NCBI GenBank assembly: GCA_036960305.1 | Contig: JBALWA010000021.1 | Location: 5,905 to 69,904 of the forward strand | Reading direction: 5' to 3' | DNA from: JBALVT01 sp036960305 | GTDB lineage: Bacteria; Pseudomonadota; Gammaproteobacteria; Pseudomonadales; Halieaceae | DNA length: 64,000 nucleotides | Shown here: in pieces, positions 16,410-25,410 of the stretch | How positions within the stretch are numbered: position 1 is the first letter of the stretch | How the letters are laid out: each line of letters begins with the position of its first letter | The notes under the pieces: model-generated | Database searches by the model: none | Told to the model about the DNA's origin: nothing | Seen by the model: the letters and a program-made list of their open reading frames with translations, nothing else | Translations under genes and position numbers: made by a program

Positions 16410-16530
16410 GCCACTCCATTTTCAGTCCATGGGAGTTTCTGCCGGATTAGGACAGGAGAACGCCATTTTAGTCGCTCCACGGAATTCGCTTGGTAAAATG
16501 GCGTTCTCCTGTCCTTATCCTCCACCTGTG
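16410..16530. repeat. Hairpin repeat, copy B, overlapping the 3' end of the quinone oxidoreductase gene
   Basis: Same family as copy A. Arms 16448-16470 and 16494-16517 form 22 consecutive Watson-Crick pairs around the identical 23-nt loop (16471-16493). Relative to copy A the stem has changed at positions that keep pairing. The right side supplies the last codons and the TAA stop (16515-16517) of the adjacent minus-strand gene. The outer inverted repeat seen in copy A is lost on that side. Confidence 0.9.
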
Positions 16531-17498
16531 GGCAGGATGACGGTAGAGCCCACGGTCTTTCGGGCTTCGAGGTCCCGGTGTGCTTGCTGGATATCCTCCA
16601 GAGCATAACGTTGCTTAACATCAACAACGACATCGCCGTTCAATACCCGCGTAAACAGGTCATTGGAAGACTGTCGCAGCTCCTCGGTACTGGCGGTGTA
16701 AGTCAACATCGTGGGGCGAGTAATATAGAGCGACCCCTTGGTACTGAGTAACTGTAAGTCCAGCGGCTCGGGTGAGCCTGAAGCATTCCCAAAACTGACC
16801 ATCAGCCCCCGTGGTTGCAAGCAGTCCAGGGATGCGGCAAAGGTATCCTTACCAACACCATCATAGACCACCGGCAACTTCTCCCCGCCGGTAATTTCCA
16901 AAACGCGCTGGGGGACATCTTCGGTCCGGTAGTTTATGACATGATGGTAACCGTGCGCCCGGGCAACCTCAGCTTTTTCATCCGAACCAACCGTACCAAT
17001 CACTGTGGCACCCAGGCTATTGGCCCACTGTCCAAAAATGAGCCCAACCCCGCCGGCGGCTGCATGATACAGGCAGGTTTCCCCCGCCTGCAGTGGATAC
17101 GTTCGCTGCAAAAGATATTCCGCCGTCTGTCCCTTGAGTAGCATGGCGGCGGCAGCCTCAAAATCAATTCCCTCGGGGATTTTGACCAATCGCGCTGCCG
17201 GCAAATTAATTGCCTGCGCATAGGCACCAAACCCTGCGGAACAGTAGGCCACTCGGTCACCCACTAACAGGTCAGCACCCTCTCCCACTGCGGTCACCAG
17301 TCCCGCCCCCTCAAGTCCAAGACCAATAGGTAAAGGCAGGGGGTACAAGCCGCTGCGATGATAGGTATCAATATAATTCAGCCCTATCGCACGGTTGCTC
17401 ACAGTGACCATGCCCGGCCCCGGCGCTTCCAGTTCGACCTCCTCCAACTGCATCACCTCGGGACCGCCGGTCTCGTGGATTCTTACTGCTTTCGCCAT
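16515..17498 (-). CDS. qorA: NADPH:quinone oxidoreductase, zinc-free MDR family
   Basis: 327 aa, the size of E. coli QorA. GroES-like N-terminal half (IGLGLEGAGLVTAVGEG) and Rossmann half with the nucleotide motif HAAAGGVGLI (about 145-154). The C-terminal EDIQQAHRDLEARKTVGSTVILP is typical of Qor. It reduces quinones with NADPH. The last residues PTGGG and the stop are encoded inside hairpin repeat copy B, so the natural C-terminus may have been replaced or extended. Confidence 0.93.
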   Translation of the reverse strand: MAKAVRIHETGGPEVMQLEEVELEAPGPGMVTVSNRAIGLNYIDTYHRSGLYPLPLPIGLGLEGAGLVTAVGEGADLLVGDRVAYCSAGFGAYAQAINLPAARLVKIPEGIDFEAAAAMLLKGQTAEYLLQRTYPLQAGETCLYHAAAGGVGLIFGQWANSLGATVIGTVGSDEKAEVARAHGYHHVINYRTEDVPQRVLEITGGEKLPVVYDGVGKDTFAASLDCLQPRGLMVSFGNASGSPEPLDLQLLSTKGSLYITRPTMLTYTASTEELRQSSNDLFTRVLNGDVVVDVKQRYALEDIQQAHRDLEARKTVGSTVILPTGGG

Positions 17499-17523
17499 AG
17501 TTCAGCCCTCCAATCGGCCAGAG

Positions 17524-19419
17524 TTATTTTGAGGTACGCTTCGCTTCCTTCAGAATCAAATCCCGCCGCGCGAGAATAGCTTCTATTTGCCGCGGGTGGA
17601 GATACGGTGAAAGCTCTTCCGTCAACTGCGCCTCGTTCAGTGATAACAGGCGAGAACGCAGTAGGTCCGACACCTGCAAGGTCACTTTCTTATACTGCTT
17701 GGGCCGCTTCTCTGTCGTTCTGAACGCCAGGGAGTGATCAATAAATCGCATCATGAAGTCATCCTTGTTCCAGAGGATATTGGTGAGATTTCTATCGTCA
17801 TTATGAATCAGGATATCGAAAACGAAACGCAGCCGATATTGCTCACTCTGTTTGCAATAGCCGGTAAAAGGCACTTCCTTTTCCAGCCGGTCCCGTTCAT
17901 TGATCGCTTTCTCTACCCAATCCGAGAGTGCACCCGGGGTACCCTCAACTTCACCAAGAACGGCGGTGGGCACCATTTCCCAGCCCAACATGCGATCCAA
18001 CTTATAGGCTGCAACATCATAAACGTAGCGATCACTGTCATTGTTGCGCCGTGTGACATAGCGCTCTCTTTTCTCCATACCGGGATTGGTATCTTCATAC
18101 TTGAAAATAGCATCATTGGTAAATCCGTCCCGTCGCTGGACAACGCGTTTGGGTTTGGTAATGCCGGTACCGATGTCATCCACACTAACAACCTCGGCGT
18201 TAGTCATGAAATCTTCCAACTCCAGATCACTCATGCCCGACAGGCTCTGGGAAATACTGCGATTTTCGCGAATAGGCTGAGCTTTTTCCTTAACCCCCAA
18301 ATAGTGAACATAATCGCGCCCGCCCTGTGAAACAAGAGCAGATGCCCTGCCCTTATAGACACTCTTGAGCATGCCGGTATCCAGGCGAATGGCCAGACCA
18401 TCCATTCGTTCCATCACCTCACCCTTGGTCGGGGTGTGTCCCATCACTAGTTGCTTGGCACCCACACGCTTGAGAAAACGCTCGGTATTAAACGATTCAG
18501 CGAAGGGGTGGCACAGGGCCGTTCCGCGATACCAGTTCGGGCTATCATCACTGAACACAAAATATTGCTGGGCCTCAAAGACTTTCTGTAATGGCGCGAA
18601 CCAGTCAGCCTGCTTTTTGGGGTTGGTCGCCGCAAACTCCTCAGCCCTGGCATTGAGAAAGCTCAAACGGTCGTGATAGCCAACGTGCAGAGGCATAACG
18701 CCCGCTGCCCTGAGCTCGTCAACGCTGTCCAGAAACACCTTGAGCTCACCGCGGACTTTTTTGTTCAGGGACTTCAGAGACTCCTCACTGACACTGCTGG
18801 CAATTCCCCCGTGCATATAAACCTTGTCATTGACCTTCACCACCAGAGGCTGTTCCATCAGCCAGCGCCCCAGTTTACCGTCCTGGGCGTAGGCCTTACG
18901 CAGGCCAACGTAGCCTGGCGGGTACTGTTCATCAAAGGTTGTGCGAACCTGAGCTTCTGCGCCACCTGGATTGAAGCGGCGATACTCACTGTAGAGTGCA
19001 TCCCTGTCGGCTGCGGTCTCATCACCGGCGAAAGCGGCGAACTCCGCCTTTGATACATAGCGCAGGTCACCGGTCATCACCATAACCTCGTGGTTTCCCA
19101 GTACCATATGAACAGCACCACCGGCTTTGTCAGCCTGCTGGTCAAGTTTCATCAATAACTCAACCACCTCCCGAGACCCCGGCCCGCGATCAATCAGGTC
19201 GCCCACGGAGACCAGATGCGTATTGCCTCCGCTCCAGTTCAACTGCTTATTCACAACACCCAATTCCTGCAACAGCGCCACCCAATCATCATAGGCGCCG
19301 TGGACATCACCAAAGGCAACCACCCTCCCTGGCGCTTTGATATCGTAGGCGTTTGCAGTTGCGCCCAGGCTTACACTCCAAATCAGAACGAGCAGGCAAA
19401 TTCGAATACAGGTGGTCAT
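17524..19419 (-). CDS. Exported Shewanella-like phosphatase fused to a kinase-like domain
   Basis: 631 aa from ATG 19419 (GGGA nine bases upstream; a TTG at 19434 is less likely). Signal peptide 1-24 ends ANA. Residues about 30-370 form a calcineurin-like metallophosphatase: GDVHG (37-41), GDLIDRG (73-79), GNHE (108-111), HGG (203-205) and GHTP (327-330), all metal or phosphate ligands of PPP-type phosphatases of the Shewanella-like class. Residues about 425-570 look like a PI3/4-kinase or HipA-like fold: AIFKYED with Lys440, HNDDRNLTNILW (539-550) like a DRxxxN catalytic loop, then FIDHSLAF with Asp561 in the metal position. A phosphatase plus putative kinase on one exported chain is unusual. 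The target is unknown. Confidence 0.8.
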   Translation of the reverse strand: MTTCIRICLLVLIWSVSLGATANAYDIKAPGRVVAFGDVHGAYDDWVALLQELGVVNKQLNWSGGNTHLVSVGDLIDRGPGSREVVELLMKLDQQADKAGGAVHMVLGNHEVMVMTGDLRYVSKAEFAAFAGDETAADRDALYSEYRRFNPGGAEAQVRTTFDEQYPPGYVGLRKAYAQDGKLGRWLMEQPLVVKVNDKVYMHGGIASSVSEESLKSLNKKVRGELKVFLDSVDELRAAGVMPLHVGYHDRLSFLNARAEEFAATNPKKQADWFAPLQKVFEAQQYFVFSDDSPNWYRGTALCHPFAESFNTERFLKRVGAKQLVMGHTPTKGEVMERMDGLAIRLDTGMLKSVYKGRASALVSQGGRDYVHYLGVKEKAQPIRENRSISQSLSGMSDLELEDFMTNAEVVSVDDIGTGITKPKRVVQRRDGFTNDAIFKYEDTNPGMEKRERYVTRRNNDSDRYVYDVAAYKLDRMLGWEMVPTAVLGEVEGTPGALSDWVEKAINERDRLEKEVPFTGYCKQSEQYRLRFVFDILIHNDDRNLTNILWNKDDFMMRFIDHSLAFRTTEKRPKQYKKVTLQVSDLLRSRLLSLNEAQLTEELSPYLHPRQIEAILARRDLILKEAKRTSK

Positions 19420-19510
19420 GACGTCGTTTCCCAAAGTGATTGCAAAAAAATTCTGTATTTTATTCTAGTCAAAAAGTCGGAAGTTTCACAGCTAGCCCAA
19501 ATGTAGGGTC

Positions 19511-21655
19511 CTAATCAACCCAACCCAGGACATCCCTGATAATAGACCAACGAGGCTCTCGCGGCTTGGCGACACCGCCCAACATCCAGTAATTGTAAAG
19601 CTGGTCAACCGTGCCTTCCTTGTTTTTGAGGTCAACCCAGTTACTCACGAACTCCATCATCTCAATATCGCCCTTGGGCACCGCATAGCCAGCCGGAAGC
19701 CGGATACCGCCACGGTTTGCCTTAACCACGGTGTAACGCGGGTAGCGATAGCTATAAGCTGCCCCCTCCTCCGCTGACAGCAGCAGGGCGTCAGCCCCCT
19801 GGCCACCACCATCAAAAAAGTCTTCCGCTGCTTCCAGAATCACAATATTGGCCTCCGGCAGCAGGCTGCGAATCTTCGGTTCGAAGTAATGGCTGCTCAC
19901 CAGAGCAATCGTCAAATCTTTCTCTTGACGCAGCAGTTCAAGGTCTCCGTACAGCTGCCGCTCATGGTCAGGCACGATAAAGGCCAGGGTAAGATCCAGG
20001 TAAGCGCGCGAAAAGGAGGCATTGGCATAGCGATCAGGCAAACTGGCAATGCAGGACATCGCCATATCAATTTGCCCCGTGCCAAGCATGGTCTTTAACC
20101 GCCCAAACTCAAAAGGAACGAATTCCAGCCGGGTGCCAATATCCTCGGCCAGGATATGCGCCATTTCCACATCAAAACCTACCAGCTTACCTTCAGGCGT
20201 AAGAAAGCTGCAGGGCAAATTGTTCGGACGATAGCCCACCTGTAACACCCCAGTGGCAAGAATATGGTCAATCCTTGTGCCAGTGAGCGCAACACCATCG
20301 GCCTCAGGCACGATCTCGCTCACGCTAGCGTCTACCCGTTCCTCCATTAAACGCAAGTGCGCCAGTACCTCACCCCGCGGCGGCGCATCGGGCACAAAAA
20401 CCATGAAGTAGGCTCGCAGTGCAACCACCAGCAATGCAAGAGACAGCGTACTGATCACCAGGTAGCGCACGATGGAACGCATGTTGAAATGCAGCGATCC
20501 TGACAGCGCCAAGGTACCGATGATACTCAATACGATAATATGCAGTGCTGCCAACATTGCCCCAAAACGCCCCACCACAATACCCGTCACCAGAAATAGC
20601 TGGAACATATCTGCTGGTACGCGAATGGAATCCAGCATATAAGGCACGGCTATATTGATACTGCCGAAGAGGCTGAACAGCCCATTGAATGCCAAACTCA
20701 GTCGATCACTCAATGTGAGGTCGGTGTCGGTAAACCAGGCCGCGAAGAGCACAAAAAGCAATACCAGCAATTTACCCAATGATGGAAAATTGAAAGAAAC
20801 CGGCACAATAATGTCGACTGCTGATTCGGACTCCGCACTGTTGTGCCCCTGGCTGCGCAGCAGCTGCTTACAATTTTCAGCGATCTGCGGTAAGACGACA
20901 AATTGGTTGCCTGTGGCAAACGCCGTTACCAGCGCATCGCGAAAAGTACTCAATACAGTGCGATAGGGGATACCGCTCAGCGCTGCAACCAGGCCAGGAA
21001 AGATCCAGAAAGTAATCAGAAGGGCCAGGGAAATATAGGTTACCAGGTAAACCTGAACGCGACTGACTTCCTCAATTGTCATGGTGCCGGCCGCCGCAGC
21101 GGAGATTGCAAAAATACCGTAAGGCGTTAACTGCACAATGCCCGCATTAATCTTCGCCAGGGCCTGGGTCAGTCCGTCGAAGATCGGTAACACGCCGCTT
21201 TTATCTTCAACCGATATGAGTGCGACACCCAGCAGAATGCTGAAGAAAACCACTGCGGGCACGAGGTTATTCGACAGGGAATAAAATATATTCGAGGGCA
21301 GATACAGATCGACCAGATTTGTCTGTACGGGGTCCGGTGCTAAGCCGCTACCAAAAAATGAGGCTGTATCCAGGTCGGGAAAGGCTAATGCGGCGACAAA
21401 AATCAGAATAAGGGCAAGCACCCAAATGAGTACCAGCACCAAGGATCCGCGCACAGCCAATCGCTTCGCCTGTGCCAGGTCCATACGGCCAAAACCAGCA
21501 ATAAGGGAAACGATAATATAGGGCAGGACCGTAACCTGAAGTAGTTTAACGAAAATATCGCCCACTATCTTCAGATCCGCCACCAGCTCTCCAAAGAAAA
21601 GTCCGGTCAGGATACCGGCGGCCAGGCCAATAAAAATTCGCGCAGACAGGTTCAT
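19511..21655 (-). CDS. SDF-type (cation:dicarboxylate) symporter fused to a periplasmic binding domain
   Basis: 714 aa. Residues 1-400 are a DAACS/GltP-like membrane domain (starts LSARIFIGLAAGILTGLFFGE). One more helix (about 410-435) leads into a C-terminal family-3 solute-binding domain (GVLQVGYRPNNLPCSFL, GKLVGFDVEMAHILAEDIG, DMAMSCIASLPDRY). The helical hairpin 1 region reads ATGNQFVVLPQ instead of the serine-rich SSSATLP, and the NMDGT motif is replaced by NFPSLGK, so classical glutamate/Na+ binding residues are absent. The substrate is probably an amino or organic acid delivered by the tethered binding domain; this is inference. Confidence 0.87.
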   Translation of the reverse strand: MNLSARIFIGLAAGILTGLFFGELVADLKIVGDIFVKLLQVTVLPYIIVSLIAGFGRMDLAQAKRLAVRGSLVLVLIWVLALILIFVAALAFPDLDTASFFGSGLAPDPVQTNLVDLYLPSNIFYSLSNNLVPAVVFFSILLGVALISVEDKSGVLPIFDGLTQALAKINAGIVQLTPYGIFAISAAAAGTMTIEEVSRVQVYLVTYISLALLITFWIFPGLVAALSGIPYRTVLSTFRDALVTAFATGNQFVVLPQIAENCKQLLRSQGHNSAESESAVDIIVPVSFNFPSLGKLLVLLFVLFAAWFTDTDLTLSDRLSLAFNGLFSLFGSINIAVPYMLDSIRVPADMFQLFLVTGIVVGRFGAMLAALHIIVLSIIGTLALSGSLHFNMRSIVRYLVISTLSLALLVVALRAYFMVFVPDAPPRGEVLAHLRLMEERVDASVSEIVPEADGVALTGTRIDHILATGVLQVGYRPNNLPCSFLTPEGKLVGFDVEMAHILAEDIGTRLEFVPFEFGRLKTMLGTGQIDMAMSCIASLPDRYANASFSRAYLDLTLAFIVPDHERQLYGDLELLRQEKDLTIALVSSHYFEPKIRSLLPEANIVILEAAEDFFDGGGQGADALLLSAEEGAAYSYRYPRYTVVKANRGGIRLPAGYAVPKGDIEMMEFVSNWVDLKNKEGTVDQLYNYWMLGGVAKPREPRWSIIRDVLGWVD

Positions 21656-21726
21656 GGAAATTCTTTTTATTCCTTATTATATTAGGCGAAGGATACCATT
21701 ATATGGACCGTGAACCACACGCAGCA

Positions 21727-23985
21727 TTAACGCCCTATTCTTGAGTTTTGGCCCAGGAATGGCCAGCCCAATGACAGATAAATGGCACTTCGAGCATTGG
21801 TCGTGCGGCCATAGGCGATATAAATCGGTCCAATCGGCGAATCAATGCCCAGGTAAGCACTACCAGCACCCTGCAGGTCCCCCAAATCGATATCCGAGCG
21901 CTCGCTCCAGAGCTGTCCACCTTCGATGGAGAACCCAGCATAAATCGGCATATCTATTGGTATCACGCTATTCTTGGACAGCTTGCGCTGGTACTGCCCC
22001 ATGACAAATGCCATCTGCCGACCGGAAAAGGCGTTCTGCCGCAACCCTGATAAATTGAATAGCCCACCGAGTTGATAATAGTTTTGTGCCTCATCGGCCG
22101 CATCACGCGACTGCGCTGTTTTGGCGGTCAATATTACCGTGTTGCGGTCGTCTTTACCGAAGCTTAAAGCACCCTGGGCGAGGGCCTGCCAACGCTCAAA
22201 GTCTTGATCTGCACCTAAATCCGTGGTGTTGAGCTCGTACTCCGCATAGAAAAAACCACCATCGCGGGGGAAAAATATTTCGTCCATGCTGTCATATCTA
22301 AAGGATGTCAGGGCACCACCCCGGTCAAAGTAGCCATCATCCAGAGTATCACTGCTGCTTATTTGCAATTCGGTCTCGCCCGCGGCTCGAAACAGCCCCA
22401 GACGCAGTTCGGAATTACTGAACAGATTGGCGCCGGCATTTAACTCCAATTGCAGATCTCTTACCCGCCAGTTCCCGAATTCATCTTCGATATCAAATTC
22501 CGGCCCCAGCGATAGGATCTCCCGATCATGGTAGGCCAGTCTGGGGGCCAGAAAATAACGCAAGCCCAGATCCACGGGCTGATAGTACTCACCCGAAAGC
22601 AATATAGTGTCGCCGACCTGCGCCCGACCGTAAAATTCCGCGCCCATTTCATTCAGGCCTTTCAGGCGATAGCTGGCGCCCGCATTGATCTCACTCGCCC
22701 CTTCAAGGTCGGTCACCAGGTTCAGTCCCAGCTTGATATCGTCAGACCCCCAGGTTTTCTCCATCGCCTGAATCTGCAAGCCGTAGCGATCGCCGTCCTG
22801 CACAATTTCAAAATCAATCAGTTCAAAGTAGTCCAGAGCGTAGATATTGGCGATATCCAGGCGCAATCTGTCCCTATCCAGTGGCTCTCCCAGGGGTTGG
22901 GAAATACGGTAACGGATGATCTCGTCCGATATCCCGGAGTCATTGCGTATTTGTACAAATTCAACGACTGGATTGAGCGGATCTGGCAGTCGCTTCGTGG
23001 CGACGTACCCGGCCCACTGGGTTTCTGTCAGTGCCAGCTCACTCAAGTCCTCGCGCATGGCCATGGCCGCCTGATAGCCTTGCTCGATGATGGTTTGTTC
23101 GTCGCCAAAATCCAGCATGCCCACGGCCTCCAACTCCGGGCGAATAAGAAAGTCATCCTCAGACAGCGTCTCAATCTGTTCCAGCGAGTTTTTGCGCGTA
23201 AGAAAGCCCAGCATCTGATCGGCAACAGCCACAACCGATGTGATCTCGTCGCGAGATTTCAGGGGCGTGCCTATATCAATGGCAATCAACCTATCTGCTC
23301 CCATGGCCCTGGCCACATCGACCGGCACATTGTTGGCAACGCCGCCATCAACCAACAGCCGCCCATCGTGCCTCACCGGGACCATCAGGCCGGGGATGGA
23401 CATGCTGGCCCTCATCGCGGTCACCATGTCACCCCGCTGGAACACGTAGGCCTCGCCCGTCTCTATATCCGTGGCGACGGCGCGGTAGGGAATAGGCAGC
23501 CGGTCGAAATCATTGACATGGTCTGCATCAACCATCAACTCCTTGATAATCATGCGCACCTGTTGGCCCTGGATAAGGCCCAGCGGAAATGACAGGCCGC
23601 CGTCCTTGAAAGCCAGCTTTAACTTGATAGGATAATCATAGTCATCCGCTTTTCGACGAATCGGTTGATCGCCCCGCTCCAGGGTGTCACTGAAGGCCAG
23701 CTCCCAATCCATTTCGGCAACGACACTTTGCAACTCCTGGCCACTCATACCCGTGGCATACAGTCCACCCACCAGGGCCCCCATACTGGTTCCGGCAATG
23801 GCATCGACTGGAATCCGCATCTCTTCAAGTGCCTGAATCACCCCCACATGGGCAATACCCCGTGCCCCACCACCGGCCAGTACCAGTCCAACCTTTTCTC
23901 TGTCCATCTCAACAGCCTGTAAGCCAGGCACACACAGCAGACACGCCAACAGAGGCGTAAATTGGAATATTCTCGCAAATGTCAT
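21727..23985 (-). CDS. Patatin-like phospholipase with outer-membrane barrel (PlpD-like)
   Basis: 752 aa from ATG 23985, with AGGAG five bases upstream (an in-frame GTG at 23991 is rejected). Signal peptide 1-24. Patatin domain: oxyanion loop GGGARG (38-43), GTSMG with nucleophile Ser67, and DGG with Asp213. It is followed by a POTRA-like region and a C-terminal beta-barrel of the surface-antigen/BamA class from about residue 420. This is the type V-d secretion architecture of Pseudomonas PlpD, in which the lipase is taken across the outer membrane by its own barrel. Confidence 0.92.
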   Translation of the reverse strand: MTFARIFQFTPLLACLLCVPGLQAVEMDREKVGLVLAGGGARGIAHVGVIQALEEMRIPVDAIAGTSMGALVGGLYATGMSGQELQSVVAEMDWELAFSDTLERGDQPIRRKADDYDYPIKLKLAFKDGGLSFPLGLIQGQQVRMIIKELMVDADHVNDFDRLPIPYRAVATDIETGEAYVFQRGDMVTAMRASMSIPGLMVPVRHDGRLLVDGGVANNVPVDVARAMGADRLIAIDIGTPLKSRDEITSVVAVADQMLGFLTRKNSLEQIETLSEDDFLIRPELEAVGMLDFGDEQTIIEQGYQAAMAMREDLSELALTETQWAGYVATKRLPDPLNPVVEFVQIRNDSGISDEIIRYRISQPLGEPLDRDRLRLDIANIYALDYFELIDFEIVQDGDRYGLQIQAMEKTWGSDDIKLGLNLVTDLEGASEINAGASYRLKGLNEMGAEFYGRAQVGDTILLSGEYYQPVDLGLRYFLAPRLAYHDREILSLGPEFDIEDEFGNWRVRDLQLELNAGANLFSNSELRLGLFRAAGETELQISSSDTLDDGYFDRGGALTSFRYDSMDEIFFPRDGGFFYAEYELNTTDLGADQDFERWQALAQGALSFGKDDRNTVILTAKTAQSRDAADEAQNYYQLGGLFNLSGLRQNAFSGRQMAFVMGQYQRKLSKNSVIPIDMPIYAGFSIEGGQLWSERSDIDLGDLQGAGSAYLGIDSPIGPIYIAYGRTTNARSAIYLSLGWPFLGQNSRIGR

Positions 23986-24078
23986 AACCACTCCTATAAC
24001 TAAGGCGCCATTATCGTCATCTATCGCTAGTAATACAGCCTCAGTAGGTTACGATGTCGGTTTTTTGGGATTATTACC

Positions 24079-25410
24079 TTGTTCTCCGAACTTGCGCTCG
24101 ATCGACGCCTCTTTTTGGGCCTTGAATACATGGAATTGACTGAGCCGACCGAGGTCCAGCAGGCCGTCGTTCCTGTGGCCCTGGAAGGCGGCGATATGCG
24201 TGTCAGTGCAGAAACCGGTAGCGGCAAGACACTGGCCTACCTGATTCCCGTCGTCCAGACCCTGCTCGCCAATGCGGACCAGCGCCAGCCCGGCACTCAG
24301 GCTGTCATTATTGTGCCTACCCGTGAGCTGGCCAGACAGGTCCTCAAGCAGTGCCGAAAATTGACCACCAAGGCACCCATATCAGTACAGGGAATTACCG
24401 GCGGCGCAGACTTCAAGTACCAGAAAGCCATATTCCGTAAAGATCCGGAAATTATCATTGCAACCCCCGGCAGGTTACTGGAGCACTGTGAAAAGCACAG
24501 CGCCGATTTATCGGCTTTGCAGGTACTGGTGCTCGATGAAGCAGACCGGGTACTGGATATGGGATTTCGCGATGATGTGCTAAAAATCAATCAATTCTGC
24601 CCCACGGACAAGCAGGTACTGATGCTGTCTGCCACCCTGAAGCACAAGGGCTTGGGCGGTGTTGCCAGAGAACTACTGGAAGAGCCCCAGACGGTCACTA
24701 TTGGGGAGATTCGCCAGCCCCACAGCAGTATTTTCCATCAAATGATCCTGGCCGATAGCCCACAGCATAAAGACAAACTGCTGATCGCCCTGTTGCAACA
24801 CGGCGGATTCGAGCGCGCCCTGGTTTTTAGCAACAAACGTTCCACCGCCCAGCGCCTGGCCGGCTTGCTCGCTTACCACAAACTGCGCTGTGCCACCTTG
24901 CACGGTGAAATGAGCACTGAAGAACGCAAACTGGTTATGACCCGGTTCAGCGATGGCAAACTGGACATCGTCTCCGCCAGCGACCTCGCGGCCCGTGGGC
25001 TGGATGTTAAAAATATTGACCTGGTGGTCAATTATGAATTACCCCGAAAAGGCGACGATTACCTACACCGCACCGGACGCACCGGTAGAGCTGGCGCAAA
25101 GGGCATGGCTGTGTCCCTGGTTGATCACTCCGAGTGGAACCTGATGGCAGCTATTCAGCGTTACCTGAAAATTGAGTTTGAGAAACGCGCACTGCCAGGG
25201 CTGAAAGCACGCTATAACGGCCCCAAAGCGACGAAATCATCGGGCAAGGCGGCCGGCAGCAAGAAAAAGGGCAATATGACAGCGGAGGAGAAGGCCAAAA
25301 GCCGCCATCGCCACAAAAAGAACAAGGGCAAGCCCCAGACCTCCAGAAGCAAGAAAAAGCCGCAGGAAAACGATGGTTTTAAACCCTTGATGAAGAAAAA
25401 AAATGACTGA
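24079..25410 (+). CDS. DEAD-box ATP-dependent RNA helicase (SrmB/RhlE-like)
   Basis: 443 aa from TTG 24079, with GGGA upstream. This start is needed to keep the aromatic residue (Phe2) of the Q motif FSELALDRRLF...PTEVQQ. Motifs in order: I AETGSGKT, Ia PTRELA, II DEAD (LDEADRVLDMGF), III SAT, V ASDLAARGLD, VI HRTGRTGRAG. The C-terminal 70 residues are a Lys/Arg-rich tail typical of ribosome-biogenesis helicases such as SrmB. It overlaps the next gene by 8 bp. Exact orthology (SrmB versus RhlE) is not settled. Confidence 0.92.
   Translation: MFSELALDRRLFLGLEYMELTEPTEVQQAVVPVALEGGDMRVSAETGSGKTLAYLIPVVQTLLANADQRQPGTQAVIIVPTRELARQVLKQCRKLTTKAPISVQGITGGADFKYQKAIFRKDPEIIIATPGRLLEHCEKHSADLSALQVLVLDEADRVLDMGFRDDVLKINQFCPTDKQVLMLSATLKHKGLGGVARELLEEPQTVTIGEIRQPHSSIFHQMILADSPQHKDKLLIALLQHGGFERALVFSNKRSTAQRLAGLLAYHKLRCATLHGEMSTEERKLVMTRFSDGKLDIVSASDLAARGLDVKNIDLVVNYELPRKGDDYLHRTGRTGRAGAKGMAVSLVDHSEWNLMAAIQRYLKIEFEKRALPGLKARYNGPKATKSSGKAAGSKKKGNMTAEEKAKSRHRHKKNKGKPQTSRSKKKPQENDGFKPLMKKKND

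Noticed and set aside
13752..16530. Integron attC sites or a CRISPR array
   Set aside because: No RYYYAAC/GTTRRRY core sites or integrase; the units are only three, widely spaced, with no spacer-repeat periodicity.
16303..16608. Plus-strand open frame of 101 codons across hairpin copy B
   Set aside because: It covers the repeat and the antisense of qor, and shares sequence with copy A only through the repeat.
22528..23592. 354-codon open frame on the plus strand
   Set aside because: It is antisense to the patatin-like gene, whose motifs are intact; long antisense frames arise from GC-biased third codon positions.
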